From Pseudomonas viridiflava (GTDB lineage Bacteria; Pseudomonadota; Gammaproteobacteria; Pseudomonadales; Pseudomonadaceae): a DNA stretch of 64,000 nt. Positions 28,931 to 38,665 of this stretch are shown here, in pieces. The translations under genes and the position numbers were made by a program. Every line of letters begins with the position of its first letter. Position 1 is the first letter of the stretch. The notes under the pieces were generated by a model. It saw only the letters and a list, made by a program, of their open reading frames with translations. It was not told where the DNA came from and made no database searches. Location of the stretch: assembly GCF_003702045.1 (NCBI RefSeq), contig NZ_RBTP01000031.1, forward strand, positions 178,137 to 242,136. The letters are read 5' to 3'.

Positions 28931-29129
28931 CGCTTTTTACGGCCCCACAAACGACAAAGGCCAGAGCTGCGAGGCTGTGACCTATAGAAAAAAACGCATT
29001 GTTTTGCAACTTGCAAACCTCACCAAACATTTCAACACCTCAGCACAGGGCCAGGTTGACCGCAGTCTGGCGGTTCATCGAGCCCAAGATGAAATTTTTT
29101 ACATCCTGGGCATTCTTCACTGTCGCACG

Positions 29130-30092
29130 TTACTTTTTTGCCTGGTCATCATTACCACGAATGGACAATGCGATGCGCTCGGCAGTGCCCAGTGGTATCT
29201 CACCCACCACGGTGACCATCGTGTCACCTTGAGGCGTGGTCAAGCGCCGCGACACTGCAACCGTAGGACCCAGTTGCGTGCGAATGTCTGACGAAGCGTT
29301 TCCGCTGACAGGCTCGATAAACACGGAGAAACGCGCAAGACCGTCGCCGTACATCAAACTGGTGACAGGCAAGTGAGAATCAGGATTCTTGCGAACGCCA
29401 CTGCTCGTCAATTCGAAACCCGACGGCAACCAGTCCGAGTACCAGGACACGGGGCTCGTCTGAGGCTGAGGCTTGTTGCTTGCTGCACTCACGGGCTTGC
29501 AATCGGCACTGGCCTGAAGCGATTGCTCGCTGGGACCATTGACGGTGTCCAGATCGGTAAACTGAAAACGCTCCAGCAACTGACCCTTGTCGCTCAACAG
29601 CAGCGATTTGAGCGCAAGACCAGTTTCGTTATCGATATGCAGTTCCATACCGTAGCGATGCTGATCCTTGGGCGTTACCGCAACAATAGTCGTCGGACGG
29701 CCAGCAACCCTCGACTTTCCGACAACTTTCATGTCGTACCATTCAGAGAGCTTCTTGACGTCAAATGTTCGTGAGGAGGATGAACCGGAGGCGCTGGTAA
29801 CGCCCGATTCGAAAGTGCCGCTAACGCACTGGGTAAGCCCGTCGACGCGTGACACTTCCTGGGCAGAGCCATCGAGCTGCAACAGACGCTCACTGATCTT
29901 GCCATCCGCTACGCGGTGCCAGATCCGATGGGTAGAAAAACTACCGTTGCGCTCGTAGACAAATGTACCTTGATAGCTTTGCTGCTGATCGACCTGCCCA
30001 AGACGTTTGAGCATGTCTTGAGCATCATCGGCATACGCTGGGAGGGCAAGCCATCCACTAAGCAATAACGGCAGTAGAGGGACGGCTCGCAT
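29130..30092 (-). CDS. mucB: AlgU negative regulator MucB (RseB type)
   Basis: A 320-residue periplasmic protein with a signal peptide ending near ALPAYA. It binds the periplasmic part of MucA and shields it from proteolysis, so that AlgU stays inhibited until envelope stress. An N-terminal LolA-like domain (QSYQGTFVYERNGSFSTHRIWH) and a C-terminal MucB/RseB domain (PVSWYSDWLPSGFELTSSG) are present. It follows mucA by 8 bp. Confidence 0.95.
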   Translation of the reverse strand: MRAVPLLPLLLSGWLALPAYADDAQDMLKRLGQVDQQQSYQGTFVYERNGSFSTHRIWHRVADGKISERLLQLDGSAQEVSRVDGLTQCVSGTFESGVTSASGSSSSRTFDVKKLSEWYDMKVVGKSRVAGRPTTIVAVTPKDQHRYGMELHIDNETGLALKSLLLSDKGQLLERFQFTDLDTVNGPSEQSLQASADCKPVSAASNKPQPQTSPVSWYSDWLPSGFELTSSGVRKNPDSHLPVTSLMYGDGLARFSVFIEPVSGNASSDIRTQLGPTVAVSRRLTTPQGDTMVTVVGEIPLGTAERIALSIRGNDDQAKK

Positions 30093-30100
30093 GTTCCTCC

Positions 30101-30691
30101 TTAACGGTTTTCCAGGCTGGCAGCACGTGCATAAGGCAGCGCGCTTTCAGTACCCTTCACCGCGGCGTCCTGAGCGTGTTGACGCAAGTAGCCTGGCAGG
30201 CGCTTGTCGCCCTCACCAGCACCCTGCAACACACCATTGGCCATCGGACCAGGCGCCTGCTCAGCACTCTCGGTATAACCCGCGAGCACGGCCGGACCCT
30301 TAACTTGCGGCACAGTCAGATTGGCAGGTTGCTGAGTCTGCTGGGCCAGTTGAGCACCCGCGATGTCGTCCTGGTTGTAGAGACGAACACCCGCCAGAAC
30401 GGCAACGGTCACCGAAGCAGCAACGGCCAGACGACCCAGGGAGCGCCACGGGCCGCGTGCGGCCTTCAGCGGGCTGACTTCATCGGCAATCGCGGCGGAT
30501 ACAGCAGCCGAGATATCCAGATGCGGCATCAGCAATTCTTTGTGCATAGCAGCGCGGGCAATTTGGTAACGCGACCATGTGGCGCGCGTTTCTGCATCGT
30601 CAATGGCATTCAATACCCGACGCAATTCCAATTCGTCCGCTTCGTTATCCATCACTGCGGACAGCGATTCCTGCAGGGCTTCACGACTCAT
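30101..30691 (-). CDS. mucA: Anti-sigma factor MucA
   Basis: A 196-residue single-pass inner-membrane anti-sigma factor. The N-terminal cytoplasmic domain (REALQESLSAVMDNEADELE...RRVL) binds AlgU. A TM helix lies at about 87-105 (LAVAASVTVAVLAGVRLY) and a periplasmic tail is cut by regulated proteolysis. The reading frame is intact, with no truncation of the type that causes mucoidy. Confidence 0.95.
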   Translation of the reverse strand: MSREALQESLSAVMDNEADELELRRVLNAIDDAETRATWSRYQIARAAMHKELLMPHLDISAAVSAAIADEVSPLKAARGPWRSLGRLAVAASVTVAVLAGVRLYNQDDIAGAQLAQQTQQPANLTVPQVKGPAVLAGYTESAEQAPGPMANGVLQGAGEGDKRLPGYLRQHAQDAAVKGTESALPYARAASLENR

Positions 30692-30724
30692 GGCGGGTTC
30701 CTCTCTTGGGCTATCGCCGCTGTC

Positions 30725-31306
30725 TCAGGATTCCTGCAACAACGGCTGCAGGGCTTTATCGATGGCTTCCCGAGCGCGAAAGATGCGAGAGCGCACGGTA
30801 CCAACAGGACATTGCATGACGCTCGCAATGTCTTCGTAACTCAGACCGTCGAATTCACGTAAAGTTAACGCAGTACGTAAATCTTCCGGGAGAAGCTGGA
30901 TGGTCCGGTGGACAGTGCCCTCGATCTCATCCCTCAACAATGCACGTTCCGGCGACTCGATGTCCTTGAGGCCGTGATCGCCATCGTAGAACTCCGCGTC
31001 TTCAGATCTCACATCGCTATCCGGTGGTCGCCGACCTCGCGACACCAAATAGTTTTTCGCCGTGTTGATGGCGATGCGGTACAGCCACGTGTAAAACGCA
31101 CTGTCGCCGCGGAAATTTCCGAGTGCGCGATAAGCCTTGATAAAGGCTTCCTGCGCAACATCCTGAGCCTCATGGGTGTCGTGCACGAATCGCACGATCA
31201 ACCCGAGAATCTTGTGCTGATACTTCAGCACCAACAGATCAAATGCTCGCGTGTCCCCGCGCTGTACGCGCTCGACAAGCTGCTGATCCTCTTCCTGGGT
31301 TAGCAT
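30725..31306 (-). CDS. algU: Extracytoplasmic-function sigma factor AlgU (RpoE/AlgT)
   Basis: A 193-residue sigma-22 factor controlling alginate, osmotic and envelope-stress genes. The ATG at 31306 (MLTQEEDQQLVERVQ) has GAGGAG 6 nt upstream; a GTG two codons earlier overlaps that site and is rejected. Region 2 contains DVAQEAFIKAYRALGNFRGDS, and region 4 contains LREFDGLSYEDIASVM, then CPVGTVRSRIFRAREAI. It heads algU-mucA-mucB-mucD and is preceded by its own-type promoter. Confidence 0.96.
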   Translation of the reverse strand: MLTQEEDQQLVERVQRGDTRAFDLLVLKYQHKILGLIVRFVHDTHEAQDVAQEAFIKAYRALGNFRGDSAFYTWLYRIAINTAKNYLVSRGRRPPDSDVRSEDAEFYDGDHGLKDIESPERALLRDEIEGTVHRTIQLLPEDLRTALTLREFDGLSYEDIASVMQCPVGTVRSRIFRAREAIDKALQPLLQES

Positions 31307-31365
31307 GAACACTCCTCATTGAGCTTAAAGGAGCGTTGCAACTGATATTGTTCAGGCTCGCAAAC

Positions 31366-31392
31366 ATAGACTCGGGCTTTTCGCAAAAGTTC
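31366..31392 (-). promoter_or_regulatory. AlgU-dependent autoregulatory promoter of algU
   Basis: On the minus strand GAACTT (31392-31387), a 16-nt spacer, then TCTAT (31370-31366) fits the AlgU consensus GAACTT-N16/17-TCTGA. It lies about 60 bp before the algU ATG. A weaker GAACTT-N17-TCAAT candidate is at 31582-31555. Apart from these, the 489-bp algU-nadB gap has only a possible nadB -10 (TATACT near 31763). Confidence 0.75.
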
Positions 31393-31795
31393 TCCCCCTT
31401 CAAGCAAGTTTCCTGCAGGTAATCGTAAAGCCTGCAAGAAAAACGCAGCTCGACCCGGTCGGCTGCGTGAATAGTCTTGTCGCCAAATGCACAGTCGATG
31501 ATCACTTATCTAAACCTGCGCATGCTGACGCTGTTCCTTTATAGGCAACCTGCTATTGAGCCTGGATCCCGGTAAAAAGTTCCATAAGCATAAAGGCAGG
31601 CGTGAAAGCAAACTGCACGCCCTCTCTGGATCAATGAATGTATTTCAAGGATTGAAGCAGAGTAAAACGGAGTGCATCACACCGAGGACTGGAGCACAAT
31701 CATCGCCCGCTGTGGTTTCACATTGCCATGAGGCGCGGCTATTGTGCCGATCCCCAAATACTTATACTAGTGGCCGCCAAGAGCATAATTCACAG

Positions 31796-33412
31796 ATGAG
31801 CCAACATTTTCAGCACGACGTACTGGTGATCGGCAGTGGCGCCGCAGGCTTGAGCCTTGCGCTGACCCTTCCAGCACATCTGCGCATTGCGGTTTTGAGC
31901 AAGGGCGACCTGTCCAACGGCTCCACATTCTGGGCTCAGGGTGGCGTTGCGGCGGTGCTGGATGACACCGATACGGTCGAATCTCACGTCGAAGACACCC
32001 TCAATGCCGGCGGCGGCCTGTGCGACGAAGAAGCCGTGCGTTTTACGGTTGAACACAGTCGCGAAGCCATCCAGTGGCTGATCGACCAGGGCGTGCCGTT
32101 CACCCGTGGCGACCAAGCGGACACCGAGGAAAGCGGATTCCAGTTCCACTTGACCCGTGAAGGCGGTCACAGCCATCGACGTATCATCCACGCCGCTGAC
32201 GCCACCGGGGCGGCCATTTTCAAGACATTGCTGGACCAGGCCCGCAAGCGACCCAATATCGAACTGCTCGAGCAGCGTGCAGCCATTGACCTGATTACCG
32301 AGCGTCGTCTGGGTCTACAAGGCACGCGATGCCTGGGCGCTTACGTGCTCAACCGTAACAGTGGCGAGGTCGACACCTATGGCGCACGCTTTACGATCCT
32401 GGCCTCAGGCGGCGCAGCCAAGGTTTATCTCTACACCAGCAACCCCGACGGTGCCTGCGGTGATGGTATTGCGATGGCGTGGCGCGCCGGTTGTCGGGTC
32501 GCGAACCTGGAATTCAATCAGTTCCACCCCACTTGCCTGTATCACCCTCAAGCCAAAAGTTTTCTGATCACCGAGGCGCTGCGCGGCGAAGGCGCCTATC
32601 TCAAGCTGCCGAACGGTGAACGCTTTATGCCACGTTTCGACGAACGGGCAGAGCTGGCACCTCGCGACATTGTGGCCCGCGCCATCGATCACGAGATGAA
32701 GCGCCTGGGCATCGACTGCGTGTACCTGGACATCAGCCACAAGCCCGAGGACTTTATCAAGACCCACTTCCCGACGGTGTACGAACGCTGTCTGGAGTTC
32801 TCCATCGACATCACCCGCCAGCCGATCCCCGTGGTTCCCGCTGCGCATTACACCTGTGGAGGCGTGATGGTCGACAGCCAAGGGCATACGGACGTACCCG
32901 GTTTGTATGCCATCGGTGAAACCAGCTTCACGGGCTTGCACGGTGCCAATCGCATGGCCAGCAATTCGTTACTGGAATGTTTTGTCTATGCGAGGTCCGC
33001 TGCTGCCGATATCGAGAAACAACTGAATGATGTCCAACTGCCCGATAATCTGCCGGCATGGGACGCAAGCCAGGTCACCGATTCGGACGAAGATGTCATC
33101 ATCGCGCACAACTGGGACGAACTACGCCGCTTCATGTGGGACTACGTAGGAATCGTGCGCACCAATAAACGTCTGCAACGAGCACAACATCGCGTGCGTT
33201 TGTTACTGGATGAAATCGATGAGTTTTACAGTAATTACAAAGTCAGCCGTGACCTGATCGAGTTGCGCAATCTGGCGCAGGTGGCTGAATTGATGATCCG
33301 CTCGGCAATGGAGCGCAAGGAAAGTCGCGGACTGCATTACACGCTGGATTACCCCGATCTTCTGCCCGAGGCGCTGGACACTATTCTGACACCCCCCACC
33401 TACGTCGACTGA
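31796..33412 (+). CDS. nadB: L-aspartate oxidase
   Basis: A 538-residue FAD enzyme that oxidises L-aspartate to iminoaspartate, the first step of de novo NAD synthesis. The ATG at 31796 ([23 protein letters not shown]) gives the family N-terminus with the dinucleotide fold; the frame is open upstream but the extension is not homologous. Other motifs are [41 protein letters not shown] and [20 protein letters not shown]. Its 3' end overlaps the convergent ygfX gene by 32 bp. Divergence from algU is the usual gammaproteobacterial arrangement. Confidence 0.95.
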   Translation: MSQHFQHDVLVIGSGAAGLSLALTLPAHLRIAVLSKGDLSNGSTFWAQGGVAAVLDDTDTVESHVEDTLNAGGGLCDEEAVRFTVEHSREAIQWLIDQGVPFTRGDQADTEESGFQFHLTREGGHSHRRIIHAADATGAAIFKTLLDQARKRPNIELLEQRAAIDLITERRLGLQGTRCLGAYVLNRNSGEVDTYGARFTILASGGAAKVYLYTSNPDGACGDGIAMAWRAGCRVANLEFNQFHPTCLYHPQAKSFLITEALRGEGAYLKLPNGERFMPRFDERAELAPRDIVARAIDHEMKRLGIDCVYLDISHKPEDFIKTHFPTVYERCLEFSIDITRQPIPVVPAAHYTCGGVMVDSQGHTDVPGLYAIGETSFTGLHGANRMASNSLLECFVYARSAAADIEKQLNDVQLPDNLPAWDASQVTDSDEDVIIAHNWDELRRFMWDYVGIVRTNKRLQRAQHRVRLLLDEIDEFYSNYKVSRDLIELRNLAQVAELMIRSAMERKESRGLHYTLDYPDLLPEALDTILTPPTYVD

Positions 33413-33845
33413 ACTTCAAGCGTACTCGCAGGCGTCGATGCACATCCGGCACCTGCGAGTCGAAGGGAATGCAGCAGCTTCTGACTGTCCGCTGAGGTCT
33501 GCCAGCGCTGACCAGTCGAAAGCGGAGAATCACGACCAGCGGCAGCGCCAGGCTGTCCTGACACAGCTGAACCGGCTGCCAGCCGCCCCGCTCGCTCCAC
33601 ACTCGCCAACCGTGTGAGTCACGCTGCAGGCCGGTGAAGGCAGTCCGACGCTTCAGCAGTATCGACCCTGGTACAACCCAGCCTGCATGAGCGACGCACA
33701 ACGCGACGCCGACCGCGGCAATCAGGCCCGGGACATCCAGCCAGTACAGGCAAAATAACGCCAGCGCCTGCACGCACAGGTAAGTCGTCAGCAGCAGGCG
33801 AGACGCCTGCCAATGACACTCGAAACGATCATTTGGGCTGAACAC
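33381..33845 (-). CDS. ygfX: YgfX/CptA-like membrane protein
   Basis: A 154-residue protein with two predicted TM helices ([21 protein letters not shown] and [19 protein letters not shown]), then a basic cytoplasmic tail. It matches the YgfX (CptA) family, which is found downstream of sdhE and in E. coli has been described as a membrane toxin affecting cytoskeletal proteins. It starts with GTG inside the last codons of sdhE (17-bp overlap), so expression is tied to sdhE. Confidence 0.75.
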   Translation of the reverse strand: MFSPNDRFECHWQASRLLLTTYLCVQALALFCLYWLDVPGLIAAVGVALCVAHAGWVVPGSILLKRRTAFTGLQRDSHGWRVWSERGGWQPVQLCQDSLALPLVVILRFRLVSAGRPQRTVRSCCIPFDSQVPDVHRRLRVRLKFSRRRWGVSE

Positions 33846-34083
33846 GGTCCAGGATCATACGAACCATGCGCTGCAATTCGGGATCTTCGGACTCGGCACG
33901 CTGCATGAACCAGCCGAACATGTCCTGATCCTCGCAGGTCAGCAGGCGGCGATACAGATCGCGGTCCACGTCATTCAAATGCGGATAGACCTCACGGACA
34001 AACGGCACCAGCAGCACGTCCAGTTCGAGCATGCCGCGGCGGCTGTGCCAGTAAAGGCGGTTGAGTTCAACGTCTTCGACCAT
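33829..34083 (-). CDS. sdhE: FAD assembly factor SdhE (YgfY)
   Basis: An 84-residue helical protein that promotes covalent flavinylation of succinate dehydrogenase. The ATG at 34083 ([20 protein letters not shown]) has GAGGAG upstream and yields the family-specific RGMLELD motif and [10 protein letters not shown]. The reading frame extends further upstream, but only this start gives the normal length. It is divergent from ygfZ. Confidence 0.93.
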   Translation of the reverse strand: MVEDVELNRLYWHSRRGMLELDVLLVPFVREVYPHLNDVDRDLYRRLLTCEDQDMFGWFMQRAESEDPELQRMVRMILDRVQPK

Positions 34084-34231
34084 GGAGCGCTCCTCAAAGT
34101 AGGCCGCGAGTATACAGCCGTGAAGCGACTGCGCGAATCGCGCAATGGTCGCAGCAGTTTTCACGTGGCCGTATTCAGATTCATGACTGGGCACTATGAT
34201 GTGCCCCAGACTTTTTCCATTTGCGATGACC

Positions 34232-35173
34232 ATGGCCCACTCAGCTTTCTTCTGCACGCTATCCCATGAGGGCGTTCTTGCCGTTCGCGGCGTGGATGCC
34301 AGCAAGTTTCTGCAGGGACAATTGACCTGCAATTTCAATTATCTGAGCGAAGAGCGCTCAAGCCTCGGTGCGCGCTGCACCCAGAAAGGCCGTATGCAAT
34401 CGAGCTTCCGGGTTCTGCTCGAAGGTGACGGTTGTCTGCTGGCAATGGCGCAGGAACTGATCGAGCCGCAACTGCTGGACCTGCGCAAATACGCCGTGTT
34501 TTCAAAGTCGAAGCTGACCGACGAAAGCGCTGGCTGGGTGCGCTTCGGCTTGCAGGACGGCGACGCTGCGTTAGTCGGTCTAGGGCTGGATCTGGCGCAG
34601 GACACCGACTCGGTCAGCCGCGCCAACGATTTGATTGCGGTCCGCGTATCCCCCCAGCGGGCAGAGCTTTGGGTACCCGCCGACCAGGCCGATAGCCTCC
34701 AGTCGCGCCTCGCTTCGCACCTTCAGAAGGGCTCACTCAACGATTGGCTGCTGGGCCAGATCCAGGCCGGCATCGGTCAGGTGTTCATCGAAACCCGCGA
34801 AGAGTTCATCCCGCAGATGATCAACCTGCAGGCTGTGGGCGGTGTCAGCTTCAAGAAAGGCTGTTACACCGGCCAGGAAATCGTGGCGCGCATGCAGTAC
34901 CTGGGCAAGCTCAAACGCAGGCTTTATCGACTGTCGATGCAGGGCGACGACATCCCGACGCCCGGTGCCGCACTGTTTTCTCCGGTTCATGCCAGCGCAG
35001 TAGGTAACATTGTGATCGCGGCGCGGTCAGAGCAGGGGATCGAGTTGTTGGCAGTACTTCAGGCCGATGCCGCAGAAAGCGGCGATGTCCGTCTCGGATC
35101 TCCCGACGGCCCCTCCTTGCAACTGGGCGAGTTGCCCTACGTTCTGGACAGCAAGCTCGAGACGCAGCGATAA
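34232..35173 (+). CDS. ygfZ: Folate-binding protein YgfZ (Fe-S cluster enzyme maintenance)
   Basis: A 313-residue GcvT-like protein that uses tetrahydrofolate to sustain activity of certain Fe-S enzymes, including MiaB-type tRNA modification. It has [21 protein letters not shown] N-terminal residues and the diagnostic [21 protein letters not shown] segment carrying the conserved Cys. The start is ambiguous between ATG 34226 (MTMAHS) and ATG 34232 (MAHS); neither has a strong ribosome-binding site. Confidence 0.92.
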   Translation: MAHSAFFCTLSHEGVLAVRGVDASKFLQGQLTCNFNYLSEERSSLGARCTQKGRMQSSFRVLLEGDGCLLAMAQELIEPQLLDLRKYAVFSKSKLTDESAGWVRFGLQDGDAALVGLGLDLAQDTDSVSRANDLIAVRVSPQRAELWVPADQADSLQSRLASHLQKGSLNDWLLGQIQAGIGQVFIETREEFIPQMINLQAVGGVSFKKGCYTGQEIVARMQYLGKLKRRLYRLSMQGDDIPTPGAALFSPVHASAVGNIVIAARSEQGIELLAVLQADAAESGDVRLGSPDGPSLQLGELPYVLDSKLETQR

Positions 35174-35281
35174 CGCAGGCGCACACCCCGGGATCCCACT
35201 GTCAGTACAACGACCCGACATTCGGGCGCTTCCCGAGCGCCCGAGTCACTCTGGACTCTCTAAACGGCTGCGAGACGCAAC

Positions 35282-36103
35282 ATGAGCAAGATGGCTGACG
35301 AGGTGCAGAGAAACTTGATCAAGGCCATCGACCGAGATGCCTTGTTTCTCCCCACCCTGCCTGAAGTAGCACTGAAGATTCGCCTTGCGGCCGAAGACAC
35401 CGAAATCAGCATCGCTGCGCTGAGCAAAGTCATCGGCAGCGATACCGCCCTGTCCGCCCGCCTCATCAAAGTGGCGAACAGTCCATTGTTACGGCCCAAT
35501 TTCGAGGTCAGCGACGTCATTACGGCGATCCGCCGACTGGGCGTCAATTACACCTGCAACCTGGCCATCGGGCTGGTGGTCGAGCAGATGTTTCATGCCA
35601 AATCGGAAGTCATCGAACAGAAGATGCGGGATATCTGGAAGCAGAGCCTGCAGGTCGCTGGCATCAGCTATGCCCTGTGTCAGCGCTATACAACGTTGAA
35701 GCCGGACCAGGCCACACTGGCCGGGCTGATCCATCTGATCGGCATCCTGCCGATCCTGACCTACGCCGAAGACCATTTCGACCTGCTCGCCGACCCGATC
35801 AGCCTCAATCATGTGATCGACAACATCCATCCAGTGATCGGTGAACGCCTGCTGCGCTCCTGGGATTTCCCTGAGCCGCTGGCCTCGGTGCCGGGCAAGT
35901 TTCAGGATTTTACCCGCGTGTCGAAAAGTCCCGACTACATCGATCTGGTGCAGGTCGCGAGCGTGCATGTGCACAAGAACACGGACCATCCCTTTGCCGC
36001 GATCGAAATTGCGGACTTGCCCGCCTACAGCCAACTGAGGCTTAGCAGAGCCAACGGCATGCTCAGCGCCGAAATGGACGACGCGATGGACATGCTTTAC
36101 TAA
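35282..36103 (+). CDS. HDOD-domain signalling protein
   Basis: A 273-residue protein built of a single HDOD domain (LPTLPEVALKIRLAAEDTEISIAALSKVIGSD, then ALSARLIKVANSPLL, ITAIRRLGVN, GLIHLIGILPIL, and NHVIDNIHPVIGERLLRSW). The HD metal residues are not conserved, as is usual for HDOD, so it probably acts as a protein-interaction scaffold in signalling rather than as a nuclease. It stands alone between ygfZ and the convergent tctE. Confidence 0.88.
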   Translation: MSKMADEVQRNLIKAIDRDALFLPTLPEVALKIRLAAEDTEISIAALSKVIGSDTALSARLIKVANSPLLRPNFEVSDVITAIRRLGVNYTCNLAIGLVVEQMFHAKSEVIEQKMRDIWKQSLQVAGISYALCQRYTTLKPDQATLAGLIHLIGILPILTYAEDHFDLLADPISLNHVIDNIHPVIGERLLRSWDFPEPLASVPGKFQDFTRVSKSPDYIDLVQVASVHVHKNTDHPFAAIEIADLPAYSQLRLSRANGMLSAEMDDAMDMLY

Positions 36104-36106
36104 GCG

Positions 36107-37495
36107 TCAGGCCTGTGGAGCAGCGAAGCTGACCCGAACTTTCAAACCGCGCTCGGCGCCGTCATGCAATGAAATACGAGCAAGATGCGCGCGACAGATC
36201 TCCCCGACAATCGCCAGCCCCAACCCTGCCCCGCTGCCCTGTTGACTGCGACGGTAAAACCGTTCGAATACCCGGTCGCGCTCAGCCTGGGGAATGCCCT
36301 GCCCGTCATCTTCAACCTCCAGAACACCCGGCGCATAAACCCTCAGCACCACGTTGCCACCGGGCGGCGTATGGGCCAGCGCATTGTCGACGAGGTTACT
36401 GAGCAGTTCATTGAGCAATGTCGGTTCGCCTTTGAGCCACACCGGCTCGTCAGCTTCCAGCGCCAGCGCAACACCGCGTGAGTGCGCCAGCGGTGCCATC
36501 GCCATGCCAAGTTCGCGCGCCAACTGACTGAGATCCAGCTGCTGCGCACCGCCCTCGGCAATGGCGCGGGCACCGTTTTCAATGCGCGCCAGCGACAACA
36601 ACTGATTGGCCAGATGGGTCAGGCGATCCGTCCCCAGCGCCGCAGACTCCAGCGTCGTGCGCCACTGCTGCGGATCACGCTCGCGCAGGCCAAGCTCCAC
36701 ACGCGCCTTAAGCGCAGCCAGCGGGGTGCGCAATTCGTGAGCGGCATCGGCGATGAACTGCGCCTGACGCTCGAATTGCAGGCGCAAACGCTCGGTGAAG
36801 TGGTTCAACGCGCCGACCAGTGGTCGCAGTTCATGCTGCACCTCCACCATCGGCAGCGACCGCAGATCATCCGGCTGGCGCTCCTCGACCGCTGTGCGCA
36901 AACGCTCCAACGGACGCAGCGCCGCACTGACCGTAAACCACACCAGCAACAACGCGCCGCCGCCCAGCATCCCCAATCGCAACAAGGTATCGGCCATCAA
37001 GCTGCGGGCCATGCCCTTGCGGGCTTCCTGGGTTTCAGCCACGCGGATTTCTGCAGTGCCATTCATGCCGGGATCGGTCACCGGTTTAAGCAGACTGACC
37101 ACACGCACGTCCTGGCCCTGATACCTGCCGTTATAAAACTTGGCGAGTGCCGGATAATCGTCGGTCCGCAAGGTGCCTGGCGGTGGCGATGGCAGGTTCT
37201 CGTAGCCGGAGATCAGCTTCTGGTTAATGTCATTGACCTGGTAATAAATTCGCCCTTCGCTGTCATAGGCGAAGGTGTCCAGCGCCACATAAGGAATGTC
37301 CGCGCTCAATGTCCCGTCGCGCTGAGTCAGACCGGCAGCGATGGTTCGGGCCGACGCCAGTAGCGTGCGATCGTACGCCGTGTCGGCGACTTCGCGCCCG
37401 TTCCAGTAAGCACTCATGCCGCTGGCCAGCATCAGTACCACCAGCAACAAGGCCAGATTCCACAGCAGTCGCCAGCGCAGGCTGTCGTTAATCAT
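36107..37495 (-). CDS. tctE: Sensor histidine kinase TctE
   Basis: A 462-residue membrane kinase, partner of TctD. It has an N-terminal TM (LLWNLALLLVVLMLASGMSAY), a periplasmic sensing domain, a second TM near 165-190 and a HAMP-like linker. The H-box is FIADAAHELRTPLAALKA, and the ATPase domain has NLVDNALAHTPPGGNV, DDGQGIP and GAGLGLAIV. ATG 37495 overlaps the tctD stop by 8 bp, so both are co-translated. It is expected to sense tricarboxylates and drive tctCBA. Confidence 0.92.
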   Translation of the reverse strand: MINDSLRWRLLWNLALLLVVLMLASGMSAYWNGREVADTAYDRTLLASARTIAAGLTQRDGTLSADIPYVALDTFAYDSEGRIYYQVNDINQKLISGYENLPSPPPGTLRTDDYPALAKFYNGRYQGQDVRVVSLLKPVTDPGMNGTAEIRVAETQEARKGMARSLMADTLLRLGMLGGGALLLVWFTVSAALRPLERLRTAVEERQPDDLRSLPMVEVQHELRPLVGALNHFTERLRLQFERQAQFIADAAHELRTPLAALKARVELGLRERDPQQWRTTLESAALGTDRLTHLANQLLSLARIENGARAIAEGGAQQLDLSQLARELGMAMAPLAHSRGVALALEADEPVWLKGEPTLLNELLSNLVDNALAHTPPGGNVVLRVYAPGVLEVEDDGQGIPQAERDRVFERFYRRSQQGSGAGLGLAIVGEICRAHLARISLHDGAERGLKVRVSFAAPQA

Positions 37496-38159
37496 CACGG
37501 CTTTCCAACAGGTAACCCAGGCCACGAAACGTCACGATGGCGACCGACTGCCCGTCGAGCTTCTTGCGCAGCCGGTGCACGTAGATTTCGATGGCGTCGG
37601 GGCTGGCTTCTTCGTCGAGCCCGAACACTTGCGCCGCAAGCTGTTCCTTGCTCATCACCCGACCGGGCCTTGCGATAAGCGCCTCAAGCACCGCCTGCTC
37701 ACGAGACGTGAGGGTGAGTAATTCATCGCCCAGGGTGAAACGGCGCGTGTCCAGATCGTAGGCGAGTACGCCGCAACGCTGCTGACGCTCGCCACCCAGG
37801 ACGCTGCGACGCAGCAGGGCCTTGACCCGGGCTTCCAGTTCCGAGAGTTCGAAAGGCTTGGCCAGGTAGTCATCCGCACCCAGATTGAGGCCATGAACCC
37901 GGTCTTTGACGTCACTGCGTGCGGTCAGCATCAGCACCGGCAGGTTCTTGCTGCGCGCCCGCAAACGCGCCAGCACTTCGAAGCCGTCCATGCGTGGCAA
38001 ACCTACATCGAGGATCGCGACGGCGTATTCCTCACTGGTCAGGGCGAGGTCGGCGGCAACGCCATCGTGCAGGACATCGACGGTCAAGCCCGCGCTCTTG
38101 AGCGCCTGCGCGACACTTTCAGCCAATTGCAGATGATCTTCCACGAGAAGAACACGCAT
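37488..38159 (-). CDS. tctD: OmpR-family response regulator TctD
   Basis: A 223-residue regulator. The receiver domain (MRVLLVEDHLQLAESVAQAL) has its phospho-acceptor Asp in VAILDVGLPRMDG (about 51) and a Lys in LAKPFELSELEARV. The C-terminal winged helix (LTLTSREQAVLEALIARPGRVMSKEQL, then SPDAIEIYVHRLRKKLDG) is PhoB/OmpR-like. It is divergent from tctC, and 11-bp-spaced direct repeats upstream are candidate binding sites. Confidence 0.93.
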   Translation of the reverse strand: MRVLLVEDHLQLAESVAQALKSAGLTVDVLHDGVAADLALTSEEYAVAILDVGLPRMDGFEVLARLRARSKNLPVLMLTARSDVKDRVHGLNLGADDYLAKPFELSELEARVKALLRRSVLGGERQQRCGVLAYDLDTRRFTLGDELLTLTSREQAVLEALIARPGRVMSKEQLAAQVFGLDEEASPDAIEIYVHRLRKKLDGQSVAIVTFRGLGYLLESRDD

Positions 38160-38266
38160 CGCCGTCTCCTGATTTTCGATGTTGTTATTGGGGTATGGAA
38201 GCGGAGTTTACAGGCGCGCCGCCCGCTGTGAAGCACTGAAACAACTCGCACGTTTGAGAGGCGCGA

Positions 38267-38295
38267 TTGAAAGCTTATTGAAAGGTGGCTGAAAG
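38267..38295 (+). promoter_or_regulatory. Three 11-bp-phased TGAAAG direct repeats (putative TctD box)
   Basis: TTGAAAG at 38267, TTGAAAG at 38278 and CTGAAAG at 38289 recur with an exact 11-bp period, as OmpR/PhoB-family regulators require. A -10-like TAGGAT (38306-38311) follows. The element lies in the 506-bp tctD-tctC divergent region, which contains no convincing gene. Confidence 0.65.
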
Positions 38296-38665
38296 GTTCG
38301 TCATTTAGGATCGGACCACGACCCGAAAAAGGGTACGTAAAAAAGGCGCCCGGACGCGTCTGAAAATAAAAACAATAAAACGGTAAATGGAGTCACATCA
38401 TGTCAATGCCCTCCCCGGCTCGACAGTTCGTGCATTGCATTCAATTCTCGACCGCTCCCGGTCGGCACGCCTCAGGCTTGCCAGTTCCTGGCACTACGCT
38501 AAGTACCTGCGATCATCCAGCACTTCTCAAGAACCTCGGCACCGTTATCTGCCGCCAGGCATCTGCTTGTCGATTTCTGCCGTTACGGGAAGTAACTGAC
38601 CGCCAAATGTCTTGAACAGAACAGCTTTCCACATCCAAAAACAAAAAAACCTCAGGAGACTGCAC

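Noticed and set aside
31555..31582. Second AlgU promoter (GAACTT-N17-TCAAT)
   Set aside because: The -10 matches only the first two bases of TCTGA; noted as a weak candidate inside the algU promoter entry.
38387..38615. Two short plus-strand frames between tctD and tctC
   Set aside because: No homologous features, weak or no ribosome-binding site, and the region reads better as regulatory DNA.
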